DNA of 64,000 nt from Bacteroidaceae bacterium. GTDB taxonomy: Bacteria; Bacteroidota; Bacteroidia; Bacteroidales; Bacteroidaceae. A program made the position numbers and the translations under genes. Of the stretch, positions 54,440-64,000 are shown in pieces (position 1 is the stretch's first letter; the number at the start of each line of letters is the position of its first letter). The notes below the pieces were generated by a model, which was given only the letters and a program-made list of their open reading frames with translations, made no database searches and had not been told where the DNA came from. The stretch is taken from assembly GCA_024682395.1 (NCBI GenBank), contig JAIKZH010000047.1, positions 1 to 64,000 of the forward strand. Reading direction: 5' to 3'.

Positions 54440-56512
54440 TTACCACTTGTCTTCTGCCTTGTCTCCGTTGTAGATTGATTTTGGAACTATTTCGAGATAG
54501 TCGAAGAAGAATTGTGTGCTTGTACTTTCGAGTACAGATTTGAAACGTACGTAATATGTTATTCCTGCTTCGAGTTGTCCTCTGAATATAATCTTTCTTG
54601 TTGATGTAGGACAATCTCGTCCTGATACCTCACCTGGATAGAAGTATGCAGGTCCTTTCATATAATCATTGTTACGCATCTGCTTATCTTTATTTTGGAT
54701 TTCTTCGTCTGTACCAAGGTCTTTGTCAGAAACCCAACCGATTGCAGGGTCTGTACCTACGATACGCAAGTCGATTGGAATTCCGACTGCAGGAAGATTT
54801 CTTGGATTTGTACCAAGATAGATCTGTGCCATACCGCGGTTTTCGTTAGCGTTGACTCCATAACGTAATTCATATGTACCTGTATATGGAACTGGTGGCA
54901 ATTTCATGACGAAGTCATATTTTCCTCTGATATTAAACTCGTCAGCCTGATAGTTGGTCCATGTACCTCCAGAAGTGCTAGAGAAACCTTCGTTCTGATA
55001 ATTTGAAAGGTATGCAAAGTCTGTAGATTCCGACATGATAGGAATTGCGCCAGAACCGCCAGCTTTTGATGTGAAGTAGTCATAAGGATAATACCAAGCT
55101 TGATTGTGGTCACGACGATGATTGTTTGTCATCAATTCAGGAAGTAATGAACAAACATCGTAGCGCATACGTTCGTTAAGAACTTTCTTTGGTACCTGTT
55201 CAGTCCATAAAAGAATGTCTTGAATAGGGTAGTAGTATCCATTTAAGGCATTATTATCGAAAGCACCGTTATTGCTGAGAATCATAACACCAGGAATGTC
55301 AACTGTTGCGCTTCTTTCCTTATATGTCTTTGTCAATTCATATTCAGAGTGTCTGTTGATACGCTTACCATCGCGTGTACCTGTAATCTTGAGTGAACGG
55401 CGGTGTTTACCTATTGTTTCATAATACTCCCACACATTTACTCTGAAGCTTCTTCCGTCGTTTGGATTAGAATTAGTGAATCCGATTTCGTTACTGTAAA
55501 TAACAAGTCTGTCCCAAATCAAACGTTCTGGAAGTATGTGGTATGCAACGAACTGATTGATTGCGTTATTTGGTTTGTCGTAGTCGTCGCCCCAACTTGT
55601 ATTTTCATCGTAATAAGCATGTGCTCTTAGATATTCCTTCAAATCATTGACATTGTTGATGCCATTTGCTTCGAATACAGAGTCGGTTTCAACAAATACT
55701 GTGAATCCAAAATATCTGTGTTCTGGATAAGAACCGTTCCAACCACTTAAACCACTTTGGTCGCGTTTCTTACCTGCTAATTCATTGTTAAGTTCGTAGT
55801 CTTCATCCTTATATGCGAGCAATGAGTCTGTCCATGTTGACAGATTAAGCAGTTCGCCAAAGAATGTAAGATTCTCGGTACTTATAATCAAATCGGCTAC
55901 GGTTGCGATAGATGGTGACAAAACCTTGTCGATCTCATGGATGTAACCATTTTCAACCTCAATATCTTTTTCAGTGATTAATGAATTGGCATTAACATAA
56001 ATCTGTGTAGCTCCGTCGGCAGAGTTGCCATATGTGATGTTTACGAAACGGTCGTTCATGTTTGTTGTGTTCAATGCACCTTCATTAAAATCGGTAGTTG
56101 CATATGCCTCACTGCTACCATTATCTATAATAGAATTGAATACAATCATGTCGGCCACTGAATCGGGAACTTCTTCCACAATAGTAGAACTTACCATTGG
56201 GTGTTCAAGGTGCATGAGTGAATCAAGATAATGCTCAATGGCTTCGTTGGTAGGGGCAAAACATGTGTAGTGTCCGCGTGCTTCCAACAAATCGCGCATT
56301 GTTGATTTTGATTTCTTACTTGGGTGGACTTTACCTAACAATGTAAGATAACTACCATAGATATCTTGGTTGTTCTCAAAGTGATCAACCATCATTTCCC
56401 CAGTAAATGTATATAGATTAGAATCGTCAATTTTTTCGGTACATCCCGAATTGACTAATAATGTGCCGAGTGTTATTAAACCGCAGCATATATATGAGAT
56501 TTTCTTTATCAT
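54440..56512 (-). CDS. fasciclin (FAS1)-domain lipoprotein
   Basis: The 690-residue lipoprotein (LLVNSGCTEKID) has a FAS1 repeat with YTCFAPTNEAIEHYL and VENGYIHEIDKVLSP near 90-210. A second FAS1-like region continues with VADLIISTENLTFFGELL. The C-terminal third is beta-rich with a galactose-binding-like feel (GTYELRYGVNANENRGMAQIYL). Its start codon overlaps the SusD stop by 4 nt (ATGA), indicating translational coupling with the SusC/SusD pair upstream. Confidence 0.82.
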   Translation of the reverse strand: MIKKISYICCGLITLGTLLVNSGCTEKIDDSNLYTFTGEMMVDHFENNQDIYGSYLTLLGKVHPSKKSKSTMRDLLEARGHYTCFAPTNEAIEHYLDSLMHLEHPMVSSTIVEEVPDSVADMIVFNSIIDNGSSEAYATTDFNEGALNTTNMNDRFVNITYGNSADGATQIYVNANSLITEKDIEVENGYIHEIDKVLSPSIATVADLIISTENLTFFGELLNLSTWTDSLLAYKDEDYELNNELAGKKRDQSGLSGWNGSYPEHRYFGFTVFVETDSVFEANGINNVNDLKEYLRAHAYYDENTSWGDDYDKPNNAINQFVAYHILPERLIWDRLVIYSNEIGFTNSNPNDGRSFRVNVWEYYETIGKHRRSLKITGTRDGKRINRHSEYELTKTYKERSATVDIPGVMILSNNGAFDNNALNGYYYPIQDILLWTEQVPKKVLNERMRYDVCSLLPELMTNNHRRDHNQAWYYPYDYFTSKAGGSGAIPIMSESTDFAYLSNYQNEGFSSTSGGTWTNYQADEFNIRGKYDFVMKLPPVPYTGTYELRYGVNANENRGMAQIYLGTNPRNLPAVGIPIDLRIVGTDPAIGWVSDKDLGTDEEIQNKDKQMRNNDYMKGPAYFYPGEVSGRDCPTSTRKIIFRGQLEAGITYYVRFKSVLESTSTQFFFDYLEIVPKSIYNGDKAEDKW

Positions 56513-58347
56513 AGTTCGTCTGTTTTAGATGTTGATTCATTAGTTATCCAAACACTGTTCTGATGTAAGAGTGGATTCTTTTTCATTTCATCAAGGAACA
56601 CAGGTGAGAATAATGATTGTAATTTGTGAAGTTTTGCATAAATAGCATTCTTGTTGTCGGTATATTTCTTACCGAGGTATTTATTTAGCATATCATATGT
56701 TCCACCTTTACGTTGTGCATATCTCACGAGGTCAAACCATCTTTTTCCTTCTCCGAAGAATTCTCTCTGTCGTTCAGCCATAACCAAAGCTTCCAGACCT
56801 TCTTTTGAATTGAAGAAATCAAAGTTCAATGAATCTGTCTCAGCTTTTGTGTTGTTAGTTGCATAAGCATATGGATTGTTTCTCTTGAAGAGATCTTTAC
56901 ATAAATCAAATCCCACTCTGAACATGCTGTCAGTTTCAGCAATCTGACTTATGGCTTCTGCTTTCATCAACATTACATCTGATAAACGATATAGAATGAA
57001 ATTAGCATTGTTGTTTGATTGTGCTCTTGAAGAATAAACACATGATAAGTTTGAGTTTGAATTATCTTGAAGTACAGAGGAAGTTGAACTTGTACTACCA
57101 TTGTATTGGCTTGTCATAAGAGATGCATATTTATAGATAGGGAAGTTAATCTGACTTGCAGAAGAGTAGTAGAGTGTTTCCCATCTACGATAGTCTGTCT
57201 TTGTAAATAATGCAGATGGAATCAACTCGTTTGGTGAGTCAGATGTAGAACTTACAAGAGCATCTGCACTTGTAAGACTTCCTACAGTCTCGTTTTGTGC
57301 ATTCCAATATGTACTATTTATAGTGTTTGTATTCTTTACACCATCAATCTGGAGTTCAAATATACTTTCTATTGAATTACCTTCTCCAAAGATATAATCA
57401 TAAGCTCCAGAGTATAAAGAATACTTGTCATCATCCTCTATCACATTTTTTATGAGTATATCATTAATGCTCAAGTCTTCTTTCTTTATACCGCCAAGAA
57501 TATATCCGTTTTTGTTTATGTAATCAACATAGTCTTGTTTCATTGCATCTATAACCCAGTCGCAGCATTCAATACATTTCTTGTAGTCTTCTACAGACTG
57601 ATTGCCATATATTGCGACAGAATCGGGTGAAGCATTTTTACTTGCTCTCCATAGATAAACATCTGCAAGAAGAGTATAAACCGACTTCTTTGTTATACGT
57701 CCTTTGTTCCATACTGTATTACCATAATCTTTCATGGCTATGTTCTTAACCGACTCAAGATCTTCGATAATACTGTCAAGAACAGCCTCTTGGGTGAGTT
57801 GAGGTACAATAAAGTTTTGTTTACTATTATTGTAATCTACAGTAATGTATGGAACTTCGCCCCATGTGCGTAACAAATAGAAGTGACTTAAAGCACGTAG
57901 TGTAATAACTTCGGCTTTGATTGGTTCCCATGCTCCGTATGTAAAACTCTCGTCTTTCTTTACGATATCTTCACCGTGAGCAAGAACCTTGTTACAGCAG
58001 TTGATTTCATTATATAAGTCAGTCCAGTCAAATAACTTATAGTTTGGAAGTAAGTTCGCATTGAGAATGTTTCTTACTTCTACATTATTGTCACCAGAAG
58101 GCTGTATGATGTTATCACTTCTTAATTCTCCCCATTTCACCATGTTAGGGATCATCTTTATGTATTTGGTATAACATGCAGCTACTACGTTCTGTAAGTC
58201 TGTTTTATCTTCCCAGAAATCTTCTTCCACGATTTGGTTTGAAGGTGTGATCGTTAGGAAGTCTTCACAACTGCATAGGTTTGACATGAACAACGCCATT
58301 GTTGCCACACCAAAGACCTTTCGTATATATTGTTTTTTATTATTCAT
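56509..58347 (-). CDS. SusD/RagB-family nutrient-binding lipoprotein
   Basis: The 612-residue surface lipoprotein (MSNLCSCEDFLTITPSNQ) has the usual SusD N-terminal motifs (CYTKYIKMIPNMVKWGELRSDN, ALSHFYLLRTWGEVPYI) and the C-terminal ALVMAERQREFFGEGKRWFDLVRYA motif. It begins 18 nt after the SusC gene, with which it should form the OM transport complex, and overlaps the next fasciclin gene by 4 nt. Confidence 0.95.
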   Translation of the reverse strand: MNNKKQYIRKVFGVATMALFMSNLCSCEDFLTITPSNQIVEEDFWEDKTDLQNVVAACYTKYIKMIPNMVKWGELRSDNIIQPSGDNNVEVRNILNANLLPNYKLFDWTDLYNEINCCNKVLAHGEDIVKKDESFTYGAWEPIKAEVITLRALSHFYLLRTWGEVPYITVDYNNSKQNFIVPQLTQEAVLDSIIEDLESVKNIAMKDYGNTVWNKGRITKKSVYTLLADVYLWRASKNASPDSVAIYGNQSVEDYKKCIECCDWVIDAMKQDYVDYINKNGYILGGIKKEDLSINDILIKNVIEDDDKYSLYSGAYDYIFGEGNSIESIFELQIDGVKNTNTINSTYWNAQNETVGSLTSADALVSSTSDSPNELIPSALFTKTDYRRWETLYYSSASQINFPIYKYASLMTSQYNGSTSSTSSVLQDNSNSNLSCVYSSRAQSNNNANFILYRLSDVMLMKAEAISQIAETDSMFRVGFDLCKDLFKRNNPYAYATNNTKAETDSLNFDFFNSKEGLEALVMAERQREFFGEGKRWFDLVRYAQRKGGTYDMLNKYLGKKYTDNKNAIYAKLHKLQSLFSPVFLDEMKKNPLLHQNSVWITNESTSKTDEL

Positions 58348-58365
58348 ATTTTATATCTCCATGAT

Positions 58366-61300
58366 TTATAATCCGACATTAAGACTGAATGTAAATGATC
58401 TTGCACGTGGTGTTTTAGAGTTGTCGTATGCTATACCCCATGAACCGTATCCGACTTCTGGGTCAACACCTGAATATTTGGTCCAGCAGAAAAGGTTGTT
58501 TGCTGAGAGTGACAAACTTAATGCTCTCAAACCAAGCGATTTCAGGTCTTTAGCAGGAACTCTGTAACTCAATTGTGCATATTGCAGACGCATGAAATCT
58601 CCTTTCTCTACATAACGATCGCTTCCTAATGTGTTGTAAACATTCACACCAAGACTTGTGTTCAATGCACGAGGAATTTCTGTTACGTCACCGTTCTTTC
58701 TCCAACGCCAAGCAACAGCTCTACTTTGGTTGTTGTTGTTGCTCATTGATTCGTTGTGAAGACGTGCCATGTTGACAATCTTGTTACCAAGACGATAGTT
58801 GAAACTCAATTTCAGACTGAATGCCTTATAACTCATGTTGAGACCAAAACCTCCATTAATCTTAGGATTGGCATTACCTAAATATACAATGTCGAGCTCG
58901 TTGATCTGTCCGTCATGATTTATATCTTCATAGATAGCATCACCACCTTTGAATTCATAGTTAAGTCCGCCATAGTTGAAATACATATGCAATGGATTGC
59001 CTTTAGCATCGAAAAGAATATTTCCGTTTGCATCGCGAGCAACAGGGCAAGTGGCATTATCGCCTCTTTCTTCTGCTCTCATTGCAGTTCTTTCACCATA
59101 TGTATTATATGATTCGGCAGTGTATCCGCTGTGTTCATAGTCGTAAGCATATACGCCTTTGAAACGGAATCCATATATAGAACCTACAGCATTTCCGATT
59201 TGAATACGTTGGAGATATTTCTCGTTTTCGTATTTATATTCAGGGTTCATGCTTGATAACACTGTAGAGTTCATCTCTGTGATTGTGTTTATGTTCTGTG
59301 CAATGTTGAAGTTGAAATCGGCGTTGAACTTACCAATCTTAATCAAACGACGAGTGTTTACGTATAATTCCCATCCTTCGTTCTTGATTGAACCAGCGTT
59401 CTTCCATTCAAGAGAACTGAAACCAGATGATGATGGAATTCCTACACCTGACATAAGAAGATCTTTTGTTTTTTTACCATATACGTCAACATTAACAGAT
59501 AATTTATCTTCAAACAAACCGAGGTTGAATCCTAAGTTCCATGAATCGGTTGTCTCCCATTTAAGGTCGGTAAGTCTTAGATTTGATGGTGCGAATGCTG
59601 AAATAAGTGTGTTTCCTAATCCGTACTGACCAGCATCAGAATAGCGGTTGTACATAAGGTATTCACCACCTGGTTGACGACCTACACGTCCCCAACTTGG
59701 ACGGAACGCGAGCATGCTGATGAATTTTGTCCACTCTGCTTTTTGGAAGAATGGTTCATCTGAGATGTTCCAACGTCCTGAAATACCTGGGAATGTACCC
59801 CATTTGCTTCCTGAACCGAATTTTGTAGAACCATCACTTCTTACTGTTAAATCGAATACATAACGTCCGTCGTATAAAGCAAGGTGATATGAACCAAGGA
59901 ATGCAGCACTTCTCCATTTGCTTGAATTTGTAGAACCACCTTCTTTCAAGAATCCTACAGAGATAGGAGAACTGATGTTGTCAGGAATGTGATTCTTGTA
60001 ATAACTCTGACCATTACCAGAACCTGTATTCATTTCAAAACGACCAAGTAATTGCATTGAAATATTCTTGTTGTTGAAATGAGGAGTGTATATCAATGAT
60101 TCTTTATTTGTGAATGACAAACTCTTGTATTCATTGTTGTTCACCTTATTAATATTATCGCTATCCCATGTGTTTGTTGTAAGAGAACCTGGATAATATG
60201 AATTTACTGATTCATTGTAGATATCGAGGTAAACTTCTGAGTTTAAGTCGAGCTGATGACTATTCTCGTCTTTGCCGAGGAGTTTGTATTTGAGGTTGAA
60301 CTGTGGAGTCAAACGGTATGTACTTTGGTTGCTGAATGCTCTATTTGCGATAGCAACAGGGTTTCCATTATCTTTGATATCTTTAAGATAGAAAGATGAG
60401 AAGCCATCAGGAGTATAACCGCCAGCTCTATATGGTGGTAGGATATTGTAGTAGTCACCTGTTAAATTTCCATGTTCATCATATTCATAGATACTCATGT
60501 TAGGCATTGCCTTATATGCTCGGTCGAGGATGCTTCCTGTACCACTTCCATCCCAGTTACGATGGTTGTCGGTATAGTTCAAAGCACAGTTGGTAGAGAA
60601 ACGAATACGGTCGCTCACGTCGTAGTCGAGTACCAAACGTGTAGAGAACTTATCCATTTTCTGCTTGATAATAATACCTGTTTGATGGTCATAACCTCCC
60701 GAAATACGGAACTTAGCTTTTTCACCACCACCGGTTAATGTAACATAATAATTATGTGTCTGTCCGAATTGATTTACAGCTTTCACCCAGTCTGTGTTTT
60801 GATTATAATTGTAATAGTACATTGGGCGACTTGTGTCATAATTCAACTCAACGATATCACTTGTTGCACTACTTTGACGAGGATTGAAGTATGCTTCTTT
60901 CATCATCATTGTGTAACCATCACCATCAAGCATGTTCAAACCTTTTGGTGACCAAGAACCAACAAATTTATATGAGAAGTCTATTTTTGTCTTTCCGGTC
61001 ACACCACGACGAGTTGTGATTTCAATAACACCGTTTGCACCGCGAGAACCCCAGATTGCAGTTGAGGCAGCGTCTTTCAATACTTTAATCTCTTTGATAT
61101 CTTCAGTGTTTACAGACAATAGGGTAGCGAATTGCTCTTCGTTGTCCATATCTTCGAAATTAACGTTGCTTACATCGTCTGGAAGATCAAAGATGTTACC
61201 GTCAACTACGATAAGTGGTTCTGCACTACCATTGATAGTACTTACACCACGAAGACGCATGCTGGTTCCAGCACCGAGGTTACCTGAATTTGCCACGATG

Positions 61301-61800
61301 TCGAGACCTGCAATCTTTCCTTGAAGTGCTTCATCGGCACCAGCAAATGACAAACCTTCAAGGTCATCCATGCTGATAGATTGTGTTGCTACAGAGATCT
61401 CCTTCACAGGTATTGACATACCAGTACTTTGTACTTGTTTAACTTTACCTTTGATAACAACTTCTTTTAACTGTGCATTGCTTTTAAGTACTACTTTAAA
61501 GTTATTTCTATTACCAATCTGTTGAGTCCATGGTTGATAACCTACGTATGACACTTGAATCCTATTCTTTGGATTTACACATTTGAATGAGAAATTACCA
61601 TTCATATCTGTTGCAACATGGGCAACAATACGATTGTTGGCGTCAATCTCCGTTACATTTGCCATCATTATAGGCTCTATATCATCTGAAACTGTACCTC
61701 TGATAATATCACCCGCCTTTACTTGGGCACTGGCTGTGTTGTATGAGCAGAATAATGCCAGCGTAACTGTGAATATTATATTAATTATGTTTCTTTTCAT
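58366..61800 (-). CDS. SusC/RagA-family TonB-linked outer-membrane protein
   Basis: The 1144-residue protein has signal NTASAQ, a CarboxypepD-regulatory-like domain (IIRGTVSDDIEPIMMANVTE), a plug with SMRLRGVSTINGSAEPLIVVDG and AIWGSRGANGVIEITTRRG, and a long barrel ending ARSFTFSLNVGL. It is the first SusC of the cluster, and its start codon lies inside the end of the upstream fasciclin gene (20-nt overlap), so expression is coupled to it. Confidence 0.95.
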   Translation of the reverse strand: MKRNIINIIFTVTLALFCSYNTASAQVKAGDIIRGTVSDDIEPIMMANVTEIDANNRIVAHVATDMNGNFSFKCVNPKNRIQVSYVGYQPWTQQIGNRNNFKVVLKSNAQLKEVVIKGKVKQVQSTGMSIPVKEISVATQSISMDDLEGLSFAGADEALQGKIAGLDIVANSGNLGAGTSMRLRGVSTINGSAEPLIVVDGNIFDLPDDVSNVNFEDMDNEEQFATLLSVNTEDIKEIKVLKDAASTAIWGSRGANGVIEITTRRGVTGKTKIDFSYKFVGSWSPKGLNMLDGDGYTMMMKEAYFNPRQSSATSDIVELNYDTSRPMYYYNYNQNTDWVKAVNQFGQTHNYYVTLTGGGEKAKFRISGGYDHQTGIIIKQKMDKFSTRLVLDYDVSDRIRFSTNCALNYTDNHRNWDGSGTGSILDRAYKAMPNMSIYEYDEHGNLTGDYYNILPPYRAGGYTPDGFSSFYLKDIKDNGNPVAIANRAFSNQSTYRLTPQFNLKYKLLGKDENSHQLDLNSEVYLDIYNESVNSYYPGSLTTNTWDSDNINKVNNNEYKSLSFTNKESLIYTPHFNNKNISMQLLGRFEMNTGSGNGQSYYKNHIPDNISSPISVGFLKEGGSTNSSKWRSAAFLGSYHLALYDGRYVFDLTVRSDGSTKFGSGSKWGTFPGISGRWNISDEPFFQKAEWTKFISMLAFRPSWGRVGRQPGGEYLMYNRYSDAGQYGLGNTLISAFAPSNLRLTDLKWETTDSWNLGFNLGLFEDKLSVNVDVYGKKTKDLLMSGVGIPSSSGFSSLEWKNAGSIKNEGWELYVNTRRLIKIGKFNADFNFNIAQNINTITEMNSTVLSSMNPEYKYENEKYLQRIQIGNAVGSIYGFRFKGVYAYDYEHSGYTAESYNTYGERTAMRAEERGDNATCPVARDANGNILFDAKGNPLHMYFNYGGLNYEFKGGDAIYEDINHDGQINELDIVYLGNANPKINGGFGLNMSYKAFSLKLSFNYRLGNKIVNMARLHNESMSNNNNQSRAVAWRWRKNGDVTEIPRALNTSLGVNVYNTLGSDRYVEKGDFMRLQYAQLSYRVPAKDLKSLGLRALSLSLSANNLFCWTKYSGVDPEVGYGSWGIAYDNSKTPRARSFTFSLNVGL

Positions 61801-64000
61801 AATCTATCAATTTATTTTTGATCATAAATTGTTTACGTGCAGCCGCATTTTCGTAAACGTTCTTGTAATTATCGTTCTTGAATTGTATGTAGTCAAGAAC
61901 ACCATCAATACCATGTACAATAGCTGTTGATGAGGCTTGAATAACAGGTTGTGATGTATTATTAAGAATATAATCACGAGTTAATATATTCTTTTTGTCT
62001 GTTATGTTACGAACATGACCTGCACCGTCTTTGATAGTCAAAGAACCATTGCCACGAGAAGAAACCTCTACTTTAGAATAAATTGTAGGCATTCCGTCTT
62101 CGTCTAATTGTAATGTAGCAGTCTCGTACTTTGTAGGTTTCAATGCTGGTGTATCTGCAAATACTGCATTGTCTTGGAAGTGGTTCTTGATAAAGTTGAT
62201 AAGCAATGTAGCCATAGCACGAACTTTATTGTGTACTTCCTGTGTTTCTTCCTGAGTCCATTCAGGTTGCTCCTCTGGATTGTCGAGATAAAGCATCTTA
62301 CGCATTTGTTCCCATGTTGGCAATCCTCTGCTTATAGCATCGCGAACAGCATTGTTTGTTGGGATGTAAACAGTATAATGGAAGTTGTTGAAGAACTTCA
62401 CATTTGTAGGAGAAGACACTTTGTTTCCTGTAGTCTTATCAAATGCTGGCAATCCGTTGTTGTCTATAAATACATAGAATTTTTTCTGTTCTGTTGCATT
62501 ATAACCACACTCTTTGAGTACCTCAGCATCTGTCTGACATAAGTCGAAGAACTCTCCGAAATTATCTCTGTCATTATACATTACACTGAATACAGATTCG
62601 ATTGTAGGCATAAGTGGTTTGTCAATCTGGTAGGCATATCCGTTACCGTTACCATTTGTCTGACGTGTCTTATCGTCAAATCTTGTAACTTCACATTCTT
62701 CGTTATGCGCCATTTGCCATCCACCTTTTACAGTACATCCGTTTTCACGCTGTTTTGCATTTTTAACATAAATAGGTGAGTAATTCTTTGTGATAAAATA
62801 ATGCTTGTCTGATTCCACACCGACTTCTGTTTCATCTATTCCATTAAGCTCTGTTTCGTCTTTGTGTACGATAGTATGAGTTTCAAGCAAATCGCGAAGT
62901 CGGTTCTTCCATTCTTGCTCACTTACGTTTTGTGTAGAAATTCGTTCTCCTATTACACCTTCGCCTGTTACATAATTATATGTATATGAATAAGGTGTAC
63001 ATATAGGTTGTTTTTTCTTCTCATCCCATGTGAAATAGAGAGCTCGTGGACCTCCTTTTGTTAATGCAAATGAAGCAGGGTCAATATACCAGAATCCTTC
63101 ATCTTTAGGAACAAAGAAACTGAATCGTGCACTCATAGCCAACAAATATGCATAGTAGTTGGTTTGCATATCCAAGCGAGTCTGATTAATTGCATAATTA
63201 AATATACGCATGTCTGTTCCCACATATGCTGGAGCACTTACAGCTGCATATTTAGCAGGAGTCAACACTTCGTCCATAATATAGATGATACCATTGTTAG
63301 CCAACTTCACATCTTTTATTAATGGAATATGTGTTTCATCGAGCATTGGATCCTGAGCATCATCCTTGATTGTTTCAAACTTACTTGGAACACAGTTGTT
63401 GAATGATACCTTCATAAGGTTGTTGAGCAATGCTTCGATTACGGCCAACGGAATCTGGTCGATAGCACGATAGATATTCTCGTAGTCGGTGTTTCCTTCT
63501 ATGTTGCTAACTAAATCAGCAGCATATGAATCAATAAGGAATTTTCCTCCTCCGTTTTCGCCGAAGAAATATTCATAAAGCTTTTCATCGGTTGGAGCGA
63601 AGATTACACCCATGTCGGCTTCTTTTTCTGTTTGATTGTCAGAATAATATTCGTTCCATCCTGGGTCGAAGTTTAGCATATGTGCCACTTGGTTTCCTGC
63701 AGGGTTGCTAACAGGATTTGTGCCCTTGTCGTTATTTAATTCTGCACCATGACTAAACTTAGAGAAATATCTTTTTTGGAATACAGAGTCAACACTGTTT
63801 CCATATAATAACTGATATCTCTTTGTGAGGGCGTCATCGTAGAATGGAGCCGAGAAACGATCAATCATATGACTGAATATATTAGTCAAACCATTTGTGC
63901 GTAATACTTCAGCCATGTTTGGAGGAGTTATAAGCACCTTGTCTAATCGGTTGATATATCCGTTCTGGCATGTGATATCTTGTTCAATGACTTTACAATC
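61781..64000 (-). CDS. fasciclin-domain surface protein, 5' part outside window
   Basis: The reading frame stays open to the right edge. The first residues visible are DCKVIEQDITCQNGYINRLD, then KVLITPPNMAEVL; the Asn-Gly-Tyr-Ile-x-x-Leu-Asp-Lys pattern is typical of a FAS1 domain end, so the protein starts outside. About 739 residues are visible. Further FAS1-like signatures are VIFAPTDEKLYEYF, KLANNGIIYIMDEVLTP, FVPKDEGFWYIDP and IVHGIDGVLDYIQ, suggesting several repeats. The stop lies 20 nt inside the SusC start. Role inferred as an accessory surface protein of the SusCD system. Confidence 0.8.
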   Translation of the reverse strand, partial: DCKVIEQDITCQNGYINRLDKVLITPPNMAEVLRTNGLTNIFSHMIDRFSAPFYDDALTKRYQLLYGNSVDSVFQKRYFSKFSHGAELNNDKGTNPVSNPAGNQVAHMLNFDPGWNEYYSDNQTEKEADMGVIFAPTDEKLYEYFFGENGGGKFLIDSYAADLVSNIEGNTDYENIYRAIDQIPLAVIEALLNNLMKVSFNNCVPSKFETIKDDAQDPMLDETHIPLIKDVKLANNGIIYIMDEVLTPAKYAAVSAPAYVGTDMRIFNYAINQTRLDMQTNYYAYLLAMSARFSFFVPKDEGFWYIDPASFALTKGGPRALYFTWDEKKKQPICTPYSYTYNYVTGEGVIGERISTQNVSEQEWKNRLRDLLETHTIVHKDETELNGIDETEVGVESDKHYFITKNYSPIYVKNAKQRENGCTVKGGWQMAHNEECEVTRFDDKTRQTNGNGNGYAYQIDKPLMPTIESVFSVMYNDRDNFGEFFDLCQTDAEVLKECGYNATEQKKFYVFIDNNGLPAFDKTTGNKVSSPTNVKFFNNFHYTVYIPTNNAVRDAISRGLPTWEQMRKMLYLDNPEEQPEWTQEETQEVHNKVRAMATLLINFIKNHFQDNAVFADTPALKPTKYETATLQLDEDGMPTIYSKVEVSSRGNGSLTIKDGAGHVRNITDKKNILTRDYILNNTSQPVIQASSTAIVHGIDGVLDYIQFKNDNYKNVYENAAARKQFMIKNKLIDYEKKHN

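Noticed and set aside
47210..64000. Classical polysaccharide utilisation locus
   Set aside because: SusC/SusD pairs are present but no carbohydrate-active enzyme or dedicated regulator is visible, so substrate type is left open.

Overview
The window looks like a chromosomal segment of a Bacteroidales bacterium, most likely from the Prevotella/Bacteroides side. The evidence is SusC/SusD outer-membrane pairs, AT-rich DNA, an almost complete absence of Shine-Dalgarno sequences, and the promoter signature TTG-N19/20-TAnnTTTG upstream of many genes. It also carries a Rho factor with a long disordered insert, and a sodium-pumping methylmalonyl-CoA decarboxylase operon of the succinate-propionate pathway. 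The species cannot be fixed from sequence reading alone.

Layout. 0-14.4 kb is mostly minus-strand housekeeping: a YARHG secreted protein, riboflavin synthase, the mce-mmdA-gamma-biotin carrier-beta decarboxylase operon, a hisG-hisD-hisC-hisB operon, rho and engB. 14.5-24.9 kb holds three plus-strand envelope lipoprotein genes, ribosomal protein L31, a Wzx-like flippase, an OB-fold-like lipoprotein, class II fructose-bisphosphate aldolase, an HD-domain protein, a small lipoprotein and mazG. 24.9-38.0 kb is the accessory region: repeat-element debris, an ATPase gene fragment, a WYL-domain regulator, a complete type V-A CRISPR-Cas locus (cas12a-cas4-cas1-cas2), an array of 34 full repeats, then small genes of unknown function and modular repeats. 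38-47 kb holds an LptD-like protein, tRNA-Thr, a secreted nuclease, pyrK-pyrD, a HerA-like ATPase, a lipoprotein and a nitroreductase. 47-64 kb is one long minus-strand cluster with two SusC/SusD pairs interleaved with three fasciclin-domain proteins. It ends at a strong terminator and runs off the right edge.

Most interesting point. The cas12a promoter carries a 17-bp palindrome (GTTTCA-N5-TGAAAC) placed exactly 10 nt upstream of the -7 box. The same palindrome, spacing and flanking bases occur at two more places, 35.57 kb on plus and 37.45 kb on minus. Each of these drives a tiny hydrophobic ORF (61 and 41 codons), and the two ORFs resemble each other along their whole shared length (S-x-S-P-W core). 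This suggests a small regulon in which Cas12a is co-controlled with a family of membrane microproteins. The WYL regulator directly upstream of cas12a is the obvious but unproven candidate regulator. A short degenerate CRISPR-repeat-like sequence lies just downstream of the 61-codon gene, which invites comparison with CRISPR-controlled toxin/antitoxin (CreTA) or CreR modules.
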